A DNA stretch of 51,032 nucleotides, taken from contig CAMCUQ010000003.1 of assembly GCA_945878775.1 (NCBI GenBank), positions 1 to 51,032 of the forward strand, written 5' to 3'. Position numbers and translations under genes: made by a program. Under the pieces are notes generated by a model. The model searched no databases. It saw only the letters and a program-made list of their open reading frames with translations, and was not told the origin of the DNA. Of this stretch, positions 18,456 through 26,625 are shown piece by piece. The stretch is from Chthonomonas calidirosea. Its GTDB lineage: Bacteria > Armatimonadota > Chthonomonadetes > Chthonomonadales > Chthonomonadaceae. Every line of letters starts with the position of its first letter. The stretch's first letter is position 1.

Positions 18456-20182
18456 GTGACATACCCGTACACCATGACCCGCATTCTCACGATCAGCCCG
18501 AACCAAACTATCTGAACTGGAGCCATACCGTTAAGGATTGGCTCTTGACGGGTGACCACAAGCGGATTGGTATGCTGTATCTCATCTCCGTCACGATATT
18601 TTTTATTGTGGGCGGCGTTGCAGCGATGTTTATTCGCGTAGAGTTGTTGACGCCAAAAGCCGATCTTTTCTCATTAGAGACCTACAATAGAATCTTTTCG
18701 GCACACGGAATCGTGATGATCTTCTTCTTCTTGATTCCGTCGATACCCGCAACACTGGGGAACTTCTTAATTCCCTTGATGATAGGGGCAAAAGACCTTG
18801 CCTTCCCGCGCCTAAACCTGCTGAGTTGGTACATCTATGTTATTGGTGGCACGTTCGCAGTGTTGGCATTGGTTTTTGGTGGTGTCGATACAGGGTGGAC
18901 GTTCTATACACCCTATAGTAGTATGTTTAGTAACGGCAATGTGGTGCTGACCATCTTTGCGGCGTTCTTTGCAGGTTTTTCGTCTATCTTTACGGGCATC
19001 AACTTCATCGTGACGATCCATAAGATGCGTGCTCCAGGTATGACTTGGTTCCGCTTACCATTGTTTGTCTGGGCGCATTACGCAACAAGCCTTATTATGG
19101 TTCTGGGAACGCCTGTTGTTGCCATTACGCTCTTGCTTTTGGTTGCAGAGCGATCCCTCCATTTAGGAATCTTCAATCCGAATAACGGTGGCGATCCCGT
19201 TCTGTTCCAACATATGTTTTGGTTCTACTCTCACCCTGCGGTCTACATCATGATCCTGCCGGGAATGGGGGTTATCAGTGAGATTATCGCCTGCTTCTCA
19301 CGCAAGCGTATTTTCGGCTATAGCTTCGTAGCATTTAGTAGCCTCGCGATTGCGCTTCTCGGCTTTTTCGTCTGGGGACACCATATGTTCACTACGGGTC
19401 AGTCGATGTATCTGGGCATGGTATTCTCAATCTTGAGCTTTATGGTGGCGGTTCCTTCCGCTATCAAAGTGTTTAACTGGGCATCCACGCTTCACAAAGG
19501 GCGCGTGTCTTTCCACTCACCAATGTTGTATGCCCTCGGATTTATGGGCTTGTTTTTGATTGGTGGTCTGACGGGATTGTTCCTTTCCACTATGGGAGTC
19601 GACATCCACCTACAAGACACCTATTTCGTTGTGGCACACTTCCACTACGTTATGGTTGGTGGCGCGATTATGGCGTTCTTGGGAGGAGTTCACTTCTGGT
19701 GGCCCAAGATGACGGGGCGCATGTACAATGAGAACATGGCGAAGGTAGCAGCCGTGATGATTTTTGTAGGGTTTAACGCCACGTTCTTCCCGCAGTTCAT
19801 CGTGGGTTACTTGGGTATGCCTCGTCGCTATGCCGTCTATCCCGAAGAGTTCCAGTTTTGGCACATTCTTTCTACGATGGGCGCAACGCTCTTGGGGCTA
19901 GGTTATGCAATGCCGGGTGTCTATCTTGTTGCATCGCTCTTTAATGGTAAGAAAGCTCCGGCAAACCCCTGGGGAGCCGTTGGTTTGGAGTGGCACGCGG
20001 ATTCTCCTCCCAGCCCCCACAACTTCCATGAAACGCCCATTGTGACCTGGGAAGCATACGAGTACGACATTGATGGCGAAGCGGGTATGTATGATGGACC
20101 ATTGGAAGGTAACGAGGAGAAGCGAACTAATTTTGGAGGGGAGTCTGGCACTGAACCTGCCGGGCACCCCGCAGGAGACTAA
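18452..20182 (+). CDS. coxA: Cytochrome c oxidase subunit I, A2-type
   Basis: 576 residues, about 12 helices. Haem and CuB ligands are visible in [38 protein letters not shown] and [12 protein letters not shown]. Helix VI reads YSHPAVY rather than GHPEVY, the tyrosine-serine form that replaces the D-channel glutamate in A2-type oxidases such as Rhodothermus caa3. It reduces oxygen and pumps protons. It overlaps coxB by 4 bases. The N-terminus is His-rich (HHDPHSHD). Confidence 0.97.
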   Translation: MSDIPVHHDPHSHDQPEPNYLNWSHTVKDWLLTGDHKRIGMLYLISVTIFFIVGGVAAMFIRVELLTPKADLFSLETYNRIFSAHGIVMIFFFLIPSIPATLGNFLIPLMIGAKDLAFPRLNLLSWYIYVIGGTFAVLALVFGGVDTGWTFYTPYSSMFSNGNVVLTIFAAFFAGFSSIFTGINFIVTIHKMRAPGMTWFRLPLFVWAHYATSLIMVLGTPVVAITLLLLVAERSLHLGIFNPNNGGDPVLFQHMFWFYSHPAVYIMILPGMGVISEIIACFSRKRIFGYSFVAFSSLAIALLGFFVWGHHMFTTGQSMYLGMVFSILSFMVAVPSAIKVFNWASTLHKGRVSFHSPMLYALGFMGLFLIGGLTGLFLSTMGVDIHLQDTYFVVAHFHYVMVGGAIMAFLGGVHFWWPKMTGRMYNENMAKVAAVMIFVGFNATFFPQFIVGYLGMPRRYAVYPEEFQFWHILSTMGATLLGLGYAMPGVYLVASLFNGKKAPANPWGAVGLEWHADSPPSPHNFHETPIVTWEAYEYDIDGEAGMYDGPLEGNEEKRTNFGGESGTEPAGHPAGD

Positions 20183-20185
20183 GCG

Positions 20186-21019
20186 ATGAGTGTGGAAACC
20201 CTACACGGCGAACCTGTACAAAGTGATGATCCGCATCAGGCGTTTGCTGTTCACTATAAAGAGCGCAAACAGCAAGATGAATCCTACATTGTGGGGATGT
20301 GGACATTTCTCGTCACCGAGATCATGTTCTTTGGCGCGTTGTTTCTTGCCTATATCGTATTCAGAAACATCTGGCCCGGCGAATTATCGGAGATCAGCCG
20401 TGAGCATTTGAATGTGAAACTTGGGTTCATCAACACCCTTATCCTCTTGACCAGTAGCCTTACGATGGCGATGGCGGTCCAAAGCGCACAGCGCAAGATA
20501 GAGGGACGCGTTTACTTCTTTATGTTTGCGACGATTGCACTTGCCCTCTGCTTTATGGGCGTGAAGTTTGTCGAATATAGCAAGAAGTATAACGAGAATC
20601 ACGTTCCAGGTCCTCTGTTTCATTATGTGGCAGAGGGGGCTGAGACAAAGGCAACGGTTGCAGGTGTGGAAGTTGTTAAGACTGAGGGAAGCACCGAAGT
20701 AGCGCATGAAGCAGAGCATGGTCGTAAGTTCTCGCTAGAGCCTGTGAAGGGGAGTGCAACCTCCTCGGCACAGCACGCGGAGATTTTCTTCTCACTCTAC
20801 TTCATTATGACGGGCTTGCACGGTATCCACGTTATCCTAGGTGTGCTTGTCATGCTCATCATTATTGTGATGATGTGGTTCAAGAGTCCTCTTGTGGCGG
20901 ACTTCATGCCTATTGAGATGACTGGACTCTATTGGCACTTTGTCGACATTGTCTGGATTTTTCTTTATCCCGCGTTATATCTGGCGCATCCCGATCTGCA
21001 AAAATTCCTACACGGATAG
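20186..21019 (+). CDS. coxC: Cytochrome c oxidase subunit III
   Basis: 277 residues. The helices carry the subunit III signature (YIVGMWTFLVTEIMFFGALF, FFSLYFIMTGLHGIHVILG, GLYWHFVDIVWIFLYPALYL). Residues ~135-190 form a charged loop insert (ETKATVAGVEVVKTEGSTEV) between helices that is longer than in typical subunit III proteins. It starts 3 bases after the coxA stop. The subunit stabilises the catalytic core and the proton uptake site. Confidence 0.95.
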   Translation: MSVETLHGEPVQSDDPHQAFAVHYKERKQQDESYIVGMWTFLVTEIMFFGALFLAYIVFRNIWPGELSEISREHLNVKLGFINTLILLTSSLTMAMAVQSAQRKIEGRVYFFMFATIALALCFMGVKFVEYSKKYNENHVPGPLFHYVAEGAETKATVAGVEVVKTEGSTEVAHEAEHGRKFSLEPVKGSATSSAQHAEIFFSLYFIMTGLHGIHVILGVLVMLIIIVMMWFKSPLVADFMPIEMTGLYWHFVDIVWIFLYPALYLAHPDLQKFLHG

Positions 21020-21057
21020 AACCTCTACCCTATCGTGGAGAGAAGGAATAGGTAATT

Positions 21058-21423
21058 ATGGCTAAGCATTCCGAACATTCTGAGGCAGTTGTGTCGCATG
21101 AAGAGCACCATGAGCACCACTACACGCCAACAAGTCACTTTTTAGTCGTGTTCGGTTTTCTCATGATCATGCTGTTTGCAACCGTAGGGGCGGCATTTGT
21201 CGATCTCTCCAAGGTTGTTCCCATTCCGGGGCTAAATATAATAGTGATGCTGTTAATCGCGACTGTGAAGGCGTCCGCGGTTGTACTGGTCTTCATGGAG
21301 GTTCGCAAAGGGACTCGTTTGGTGTGGATGTGGGCTGCTGTTGGCTTTGTTTGGCTCCCCACCATGCTAGGCATTCTTGGCGACTACTTTACGCGGAACT
21401 GGACAACAGCCCGTCCTTGGTGA
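21058..21423 (+). CDS. coxD: Prokaryotic cytochrome c oxidase subunit IV
   Basis: 121 residues with a very His/Glu-rich N-terminus (SEHSEAVVSHEEHHEHHYTPTSH) followed by three hydrophobic helices. KASAVVLVFMEVRKGTRLVW is typical of the prokaryotic COX4 family. It is the last gene of the operon, 38 bases after coxC, and an intrinsic terminator follows the stop by 24 bases. The His-rich end may bind metal; that is inference. Confidence 0.88.
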   Translation: MAKHSEHSEAVVSHEEHHEHHYTPTSHFLVVFGFLMIMLFATVGAAFVDLSKVVPIPGLNIIVMLLIATVKASAVVLVFMEVRKGTRLVWMWAAVGFVWLPTMLGILGDYFTRNWTTARPW

Positions 21424-21447
21424 TACGCTTTCGATGGCTATAGCGAC

Positions 21448-21481
21448 TGCCACCCTTTTGGCGGGGTGGCATTTTGCTTTT
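21448..21481 (+). terminator. Intrinsic terminator of the respiratory operon
   Basis: TGCCACCC (21448-21455) pairs perfectly with GGGTGGCA (21464-21471) around an 8-base loop, followed by TTTTGCTTTT. It lies 24 bases after the coxD stop. Confidence 0.9.
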
Positions 21482-21509
21482 CTATCGTACTTTCAAGAAT
21501 AGAACCTTT

Positions 21510-22286
21510 ATGGCACCGAATGAAGCCCCTCCACAATTTGTAACGGTTGCTCCTCTCTATGACTTGCTGATGATGGGAGTTCCTTATACGGCTTGGATAC
21601 TCTATCTCAGGCAACTGCTTGATTTGTGGAATGCTCACCCAAGGACTGTTCTCGATCTCGCTTGTGGGACGGGTAACGTGTCTGAATTATTATATCACGA
21701 GGGCTATGACGTGGTAGGCGTGGATATTGCGCCCGCAATGATAGAGGTTGCCAAGCAAAAAGCGGCGACGGAGGGTTTTCCCATCGAGTACTTCGTGCAA
21801 GATGCCGCCGAACTCTCTTTACCAAAACGGCGTTTTGATCTTTGCACTTGTCTGTTCGATAGCCTGAACTATATTTTGGAGCCAGCGCGTTTGCAGATGG
21901 CGTTCGAGCAAGTCTACGCTCATCTTGCCCCGCGTGGTGTCTTCATCTTTGATATGAATAGTGAGTTTGCGCTGATCAATAACTTCTTCGATCAGGAAAA
22001 TCTTGAGATGGATGAGCCACTTAAATACGATTGGCACAGTACCTATGTACCAAGCCTTCGTATCTGTAGAGTTGAGATGGATTTTAACCACACTGCTGAG
22101 AGTGGAGAAGTCACGCACTTCCAGGAGACGCATCTTCAGTTTGCCTACCGTACCGAGGAGGTTCTGGAGATGCTGAACACGGCGGGCTTTGAGAAGTGTG
22201 CGACATATCAAGCCTATACCTTACGCTCTCCCTCCAAAACTTCAGATCGTATCTTCTACGTGGCACGGAAGCCCTCAAAAGACTAG
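21510..22286 (+). CDS. Class I SAM-dependent methyltransferase
   Basis: About 258 residues. Motif I TVLDLACGTGNVSELL (~44) binds S-adenosylmethionine. VVGVDIAPAMIEVA is the acidic strand-2 motif, FVQDAAEL binds the adenine, and FDLCTCLFDSLNYI is motif IV. The substrate is unknown; the arrangement is like small-molecule methyltransferases. ATG 21510 is chosen because the upstream TTG 21474 lies inside the terminator of the previous operon. The 3' end overlaps the convergent DUF2252 gene by 4 bases. Confidence 0.88.
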   Translation: MAPNEAPPQFVTVAPLYDLLMMGVPYTAWILYLRQLLDLWNAHPRTVLDLACGTGNVSELLYHEGYDVVGVDIAPAMIEVAKQKAATEGFPIEYFVQDAAELSLPKRRFDLCTCLFDSLNYILEPARLQMAFEQVYAHLAPRGVFIFDMNSEFALINNFFDQENLEMDEPLKYDWHSTYVPSLRICRVEMDFNHTAESGEVTHFQETHLQFAYRTEEVLEMLNTAGFEKCATYQAYTLRSPSKTSDRIFYVARKPSKD

Positions 22287-23392
22287 TTTTTAGCCTTTTT
22301 CTTAGACTCCATGTATCTCTTCCACCCCTCAGCCTCTGCGTCAACATCCTCTTTCAGTGCTTTCGCCTGTAGATATATCCATTCTGCTGTACGCCCCCTC
22401 ATGTCTTCCAAAATGGCACCGCGCTTGGTAGGTGTGCCGAGGTGTACATTTGCTGCCTCCGCACCCATTGCCCAGCAGAGTTCCTTTTCGTTGCTGGCAT
22501 CTTTGAGATCTTTTAGCTCGAGGCGTATGCTGTCTGGTGCAAGGCGTCGAACGCTCCAATCACCCACAATGTGTACATAGGGATCGGGACAACGGACCGC
22601 AGACTTTAGTAGTTCCTCGGCGTGAATGGAATAGCTACCGTCTTGTTGTGAATAGGTGGCACTGGAGGGAAGTAGCCGTTTTGCCTCGCGAAAAATGGTA
22701 CCACGGTTCCACTGCGCCTTAATAACATAGCGAGGTCTCCCAAGACTCCCCAACCCCGATTCGCGCGTATGGTATGAAGTGATAGTTGCCCCACTCGGTA
22801 GCAAATCGCGCATGGTATTTATTGCGTCTTGTGGAATATCGGAAAGGGGTATCGTGTTTTTGTCTATCCTATCCATCTTTTCCCAAAACGACTTTGTGTC
22901 ATTGGTTGCGGAGAGACATAATGAGCGGAGAGCTGGGTTTTCTCGCTCTAGCAGGAAAGGGCTTCCCCCGTTTCGGAGAGTGTCTTTATAGCCGTCTAAA
23001 AGCGAAGCGATAAGAGCATCGGCACCCGCTTTGGTATCCTTAGATTTAGTCAAAAGGAGGCTCGTCGCTAGACGTAGTAGGTCATTTAGGTAGGGAAGGG
23101 GAGTCGCCTCGTCAAAATCGTTGATCCCCCAAATAAGGCGCCCCTCTGCATCACGCCACATCCCGTAGTTCTCGATATGCAGATCGCCTACAGAGAGAAT
23201 TCGTGGTGCTGTAGAGATTTCAGGGCAGACCTCTAGTAAGCGTCGTGACCATCTGTAAAACGTTGCGCGGAAGAATTTGAAAGTATTGTCTGCCATCTCC
23301 TTGTATTTGGTCTCCAGAGCTTCTGGGATGGTTTTCGTCTGCGATTCTACCCATGCGTCGTATTGTTTTGTTGCCTCAACTATCGTTGCCAT
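22283..23392 (-). CDS. DUF2252 family protein (kinase-like fold)
   Basis: 369 residues with the DUF2252 landmarks ILSVGDLHIENYGMWRD (~66) and LIWGINDFDEATPLPYLNDL (~86), which resemble the catalytic HGDLHxxN and DFD motifs of phosphotransferases. Also present are YVIKAQWNRG and CWAMGAEAANVHLGTP. The family is widespread but its substrate is not known. Its ATG overlaps the upstream HEAT gene by 17 bases, so the two are co-translated. A kinase-type activity is an inference from the motif resemblance. Confidence 0.85.
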   Translation of the reverse strand: MATIVEATKQYDAWVESQTKTIPEALETKYKEMADNTFKFFRATFYRWSRRLLEVCPEISTAPRILSVGDLHIENYGMWRDAEGRLIWGINDFDEATPLPYLNDLLRLATSLLLTKSKDTKAGADALIASLLDGYKDTLRNGGSPFLLERENPALRSLCLSATNDTKSFWEKMDRIDKNTIPLSDIPQDAINTMRDLLPSGATITSYHTRESGLGSLGRPRYVIKAQWNRGTIFREAKRLLPSSATYSQQDGSYSIHAEELLKSAVRCPDPYVHIVGDWSVRRLAPDSIRLELKDLKDASNEKELCWAMGAEAANVHLGTPTKRGAILEDMRGRTAEWIYLQAKALKEDVDAEAEGWKRYMESKKKAKN

Positions 23393-24089
23393 CGGTGCCT
23401 GGTTCCTCTCGTGGTATATGGAGTAGATCGGTCACGTCGTACTCTGGTGCCGACATAACATGAAGTAGCTCTGTTGCGGGTATGGATGAGGCACGCAAGA
23501 GTGTGATCGCATCCTCCTCTTTTGCGCGGAAATGGATTGCCCGGAAAGCACGCGCAATGTTCCGACCAAGTACCCAATCCTCTGTACCTGCCTGTCTATG
23601 GAGTTTTGCGAGAATGGGCAATGTGCGTACATCTCCAATGATTTCGAGAGCCTCTACAATTTTCAGCCTTGCGTTGTGACTCTTGCACGTCTCTAAACCT
23701 ACTAAGAGGTGCTGTACAGCGTGTTCTGCCGTAAGTATCTCCAAGCCGTAGTCCATACCAATTCGTTGAAGGGGATCGGCGTTATCTAGGCGATTCCATA
23801 GAGCGGTAAGTGCGTGAATAGGAAACATCGGGAGAAGCCTTGAAAGGGCAAGGTGTATCTGCCAGAGTTGGGGCTTTTCTACCAATCCGTCCCACTCTCT
23901 GGTTTGTTTGAGAATGGCGCAAAGTAGAAGCGCACTCTCTGAACGGGCATATTGGGTGAGTGTGTCGAGGTACTCTGCCCAAATTTCCCCAATATTGGGG
24001 GCAGGAGTTAGGTTCATTGTCGCCTCAAAGCGGGCTTGAAGCGACGTATAGGGTGTGCCGATTTCTGTTTGGACGGGTTGTAATGTCAA
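23376..24089 (-). CDS. HEAT-repeat-like helical protein, function unknown
   Basis: 237 residues, almost all alpha-helical. A HEAT/Armadillo-like section (LQRIGMDYGLEILTAEHAVQHLLVGLETC, NARLKIVEALEIIGDVRTLPILAKLHRQ) covers ~105-190. No catalytic motif, signal or membrane helix is visible. The start is uncertain: TTG 24089 gives the longest frame, while ATG 24017 has GAGG 6 bases upstream and would give 213 residues. The 17-base overlap with the DUF2252 gene suggests the proteins work together. Confidence 0.7.
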   Translation of the reverse strand: MTLQPVQTEIGTPYTSLQARFEATMNLTPAPNIGEIWAEYLDTLTQYARSESALLLCAILKQTREWDGLVEKPQLWQIHLALSRLLPMFPIHALTALWNRLDNADPLQRIGMDYGLEILTAEHAVQHLLVGLETCKSHNARLKIVEALEIIGDVRTLPILAKLHRQAGTEDWVLGRNIARAFRAIHFRAKEEDAITLLRASSIPATELLHVMSAPEYDVTDLLHIPREEPGTDGNDS

Positions 24090-24104
24090 AATAGGGAGAC
24101 CCTT

Positions 24105-24144
24105 AAAAGCCCTCCTGACCCACAGAGAACGGGGCAGGAGGGCT
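24105..24144 (-). terminator. Intrinsic terminator of the ABC exporter gene
   Basis: Read on the minus strand, AGCCCTCCTG and CAGGAGGGCT form a perfect 10-bp stem around a 17-base loop and end in TTTT. It lies 25 bases after the ABC gene stop and just before the HEAT gene, so the two are probably separate units. Confidence 0.85.
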
Positions 24145-24168
24145 AGGAGAGGGTATGCTGATTAGTGA

Positions 24169-26367
24169 CTACGCGATGCCGATGATCTCGTTTGCTTGCG
24201 TCTGAGTCTCTACCAGATGGTAGAAAACGCCTTTTGATTCCATCAGTTCGGCATGGGTTCCTGTCTCAACGATTTCGCCTTTGTCAAGGACGATGAGTCG
24301 AGTGGCATTGCGTAGCGTGCTGAGTCGGTGGGCAATTGCGAACGTCGTGCGCCCTTGTATTAGTCGTCCGATAGCCTCTTGAATCTGCTTCTCGGTCTCC
24401 ACGTCGACAGACGAAGTCGCCTCATCAAGTATCAATATACGCGGATTATGCAGAATGGCACGGGCGATTGAAATGCGCTGACGCTCTCCACCTGAGAGTT
24501 TTGAGCCTCGTTCTCCAACCATTGTATCATATCCGTCTGGCTTACTCAAGACAAAATTGTGCGCGTTTGCCGCTTTTGCTGCCTCCACGATCTCTTCAAA
24601 TGAGGCATCCGACTTACCGTAAGAGATGTTTTCTGCAATGGTTCCGTTAAAGAGGAACGGCTCCTGGAGAACAACTCCGATCTGGTGACGCATATCCTGA
24701 AGACTGAGTTGCGTTGAGGCGACACCATCTATGAGGATTCGCCCCGCGTCTGGTTCGTAGAATCGGCAGATGAGGTTGATCGTAGTCGATTTACCTGCAC
24801 CAGATTTTCCCACAAGTCCGATCATGTCGCCGGGCTTTGCGGTGAAAGATAACCCTTTGAGGACGGGATTGGATTTGTCGTAGCCGAAGCGAACGTTATC
24901 GAACTGAACCTCGCCCACAATTGGGAATGCCGCCGTCTCTTTCGCGTATTGCTCCGATTCCGAATCGATTACTTCAAAGATGCGCTCGGCTCCTGCCATC
25001 GCACGGCTGAACCAGTTATTCAACTGCCCAAACCACTGCAAGGGACCATAGATAAGCATGAGGTACGAGTTGACCTTGATAAAGTTGCCCAGTGTGAGGG
25101 TGTTGTTGTAAACCATGTAGCCTCCCACGGTCCAGTTGATCAAGCCTCCCATGGCTGTGAAGAACGTCATATAACCAAAGATGGTGTACCACTTGGTATC
25201 TGCACGTACTCCGGCATCCCTCAACTCTTGATTCCGACGTTGGAACTTTGCGAACTCGGCATCCTCTTTTGCAAACGCTTTGACCACACGAATTCCAGAA
25301 AGCGATTCGTTGAGGTGCATGTGAAATCTAGCCCACTTTTGTCCCACGCGAAAGAACATCTGCGAGACAGGTTTCCAGAAGATAGCACTGATGAGTACCA
25401 CAACCGGCATAGGAGCCAAGACGCAGAGTGCCAGTCTCCAGTTTGTCAAGAAAAGGAAGATGGTGATACCCGCGAGCAGTAGCGCGTTTGATACTACATA
25501 CGGCATACCATCGACCAAAAAGCCCCAAACTCTGTCTGTGTCCTGAGTAACGCGGCTGGTAATCGCTCCCACTTGCTTCTTATCAAAATAGCTAAGCTGA
25601 AGAAACTCAATGGCGCGATAGATGTCGCGGCGGAGGTCACTGGCGACATGTCCCGCCAAAAACGAGATAAGACGCCCAGATGCCACCTGGATGAATGTCG
25701 CAATAACAATGACGCCTAACCACGCTAGCATATACCAAGCGAGAATGTTAATATTCTTGTGTGTGGTCAGCACTTTGTCGATGATGGCTCCCTGTAGAAA
25801 AGGAGGCAGAAGGTTGATTATCGTTGTGCCGAGCGACAGCGAGGCAAGCGCGATCACCTGTTTCCGGTAGGGAAGCAAGAAACGCGCGATGCGGAGAAAA
25901 GTCTTGCCACGGTTGACGCACGCGGGACAGATACCGTCCTTCTCTGGGAGGAGGCGGTTACACTTCACACAGCGCGTCCGCTCCGTTTTTAAATTGATGA
26001 GAAGCGATTCACCCTTCGCAAGCTGTTCAATGCCCCTTGCCGCCTCTGAAAATTGGGCAGCGACGGTGAGCGAGTAGGAGATGATAGGGAGGATTTCGCC
26101 CGATTTGGTGGTGACTTCGAGGCGTCCACCCCCTACGAGTGGCTCATTACGGGCAGATTTTATATCACTTATCGGAATCAAGAGCGAAACGGTTCCATTG
26201 CTCTCGGCGACGCGTACTGCTTGGTTAGTCACTTCCAAAATGCGATTCCCAAATATGCCTGTGTCGGAGACGTCACCATTCAGCCGCACAAGCACTTCTG
26301 CTTCAATGGGCTGGTTCATGCGTTCTTTCGGTGTCTCTTCGCTCGATTCTGAATGCAGAGTTGCCAT
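24169..26367 (-). CDS. ABC exporter (ATPase-permease) with N-terminal PH-like and zinc-ribbon region
   Basis: 732 residues. Residues ~20-120 form a beta-rich PH-like domain (VLVRLNGDVSDTGIFGNRIL), followed by a zinc ribbon CVKCNRLLPEKDGICPAC (~130-147). Six membrane helices follow (~160-440), then a C-terminal ATPase with Walker A GLVGKSGAGKSTT, signature LSGGERQRIS, Walker B RILILDEATSSVD and H-loop AIAHRLSTL. The core is a type I half-transporter exporting a lipid, peptide or drug as a dimer. ATG 26367 is certain: a perfect AAAGGAGGT is 4 bases before it, and the longer TTG frame would translate that site. Confidence 0.9.
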   Translation of the reverse strand: MATLHSESSEETPKERMNQPIEAEVLVRLNGDVSDTGIFGNRILEVTNQAVRVAESNGTVSLLIPISDIKSARNEPLVGGGRLEVTTKSGEILPIISYSLTVAAQFSEAARGIEQLAKGESLLINLKTERTRCVKCNRLLPEKDGICPACVNRGKTFLRIARFLLPYRKQVIALASLSLGTTIINLLPPFLQGAIIDKVLTTHKNINILAWYMLAWLGVIVIATFIQVASGRLISFLAGHVASDLRRDIYRAIEFLQLSYFDKKQVGAITSRVTQDTDRVWGFLVDGMPYVVSNALLLAGITIFLFLTNWRLALCVLAPMPVVVLISAIFWKPVSQMFFRVGQKWARFHMHLNESLSGIRVVKAFAKEDAEFAKFQRRNQELRDAGVRADTKWYTIFGYMTFFTAMGGLINWTVGGYMVYNNTLTLGNFIKVNSYLMLIYGPLQWFGQLNNWFSRAMAGAERIFEVIDSESEQYAKETAAFPIVGEVQFDNVRFGYDKSNPVLKGLSFTAKPGDMIGLVGKSGAGKSTTINLICRFYEPDAGRILIDGVASTQLSLQDMRHQIGVVLQEPFLFNGTIAENISYGKSDASFEEIVEAAKAANAHNFVLSKPDGYDTMVGERGSKLSGGERQRISIARAILHNPRILILDEATSSVDVETEKQIQEAIGRLIQGRTTFAIAHRLSTLRNATRLIVLDKGEIVETGTHAELMESKGVFYHLVETQTQANEIIGIA

Positions 26368-26370
26368 GGT

Positions 26371-26379
26371 ACCTCCTTT
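26371..26379 (-). promoter_or_regulatory. Strong Shine-Dalgarno sequence fixing the ABC exporter start
   Basis: On the minus strand AAAGGAGGT precedes ATG 26367 with 3-4 bases between. This rules out the in-frame TTG at 26385 as the start. Confidence 0.85.
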
Positions 26380-26553
26380 TTGCAACAGTTATCTGTCCAT
26401 ACATCATTGACAAATATTCTACTCCATTGGATGCACTGTAACCGGAAATTTTGGAAGGAGTAGTCACCAAGTTTCATATCGTTTCAAAGATGGAGAATGG
26501 TAAAGGGGTGTGGGAAATGAGTTCGGTGAGAAAGAGGAAATCTTGTGACAATT

Positions 26554-26585
26554 AAAAAGAGGAGCCAGAATAGTCTGACTCCTCT
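26554..26585 (-). terminator. Intrinsic terminator of the TolB-like gene
   Basis: On the minus strand, GAGGAGTCAG and CTGGCTCCTC form a 10-bp stem with one G-T pair and a 6-base loop, followed by TTTTT. It lies 40 bases after the TolB-like stop. Confidence 0.85.
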
Positions 26586-26625
26586 GAGCAACCTTTGCGG
26601 ACATGCCTCCAAAGCGGTTTGAGGC

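Noticed and set aside
24949-25482. 177-residue plus-strand ORF inside the ABC exporter
   Set aside because: Antisense to membrane helices and the Walker-containing frame; no homology seen.
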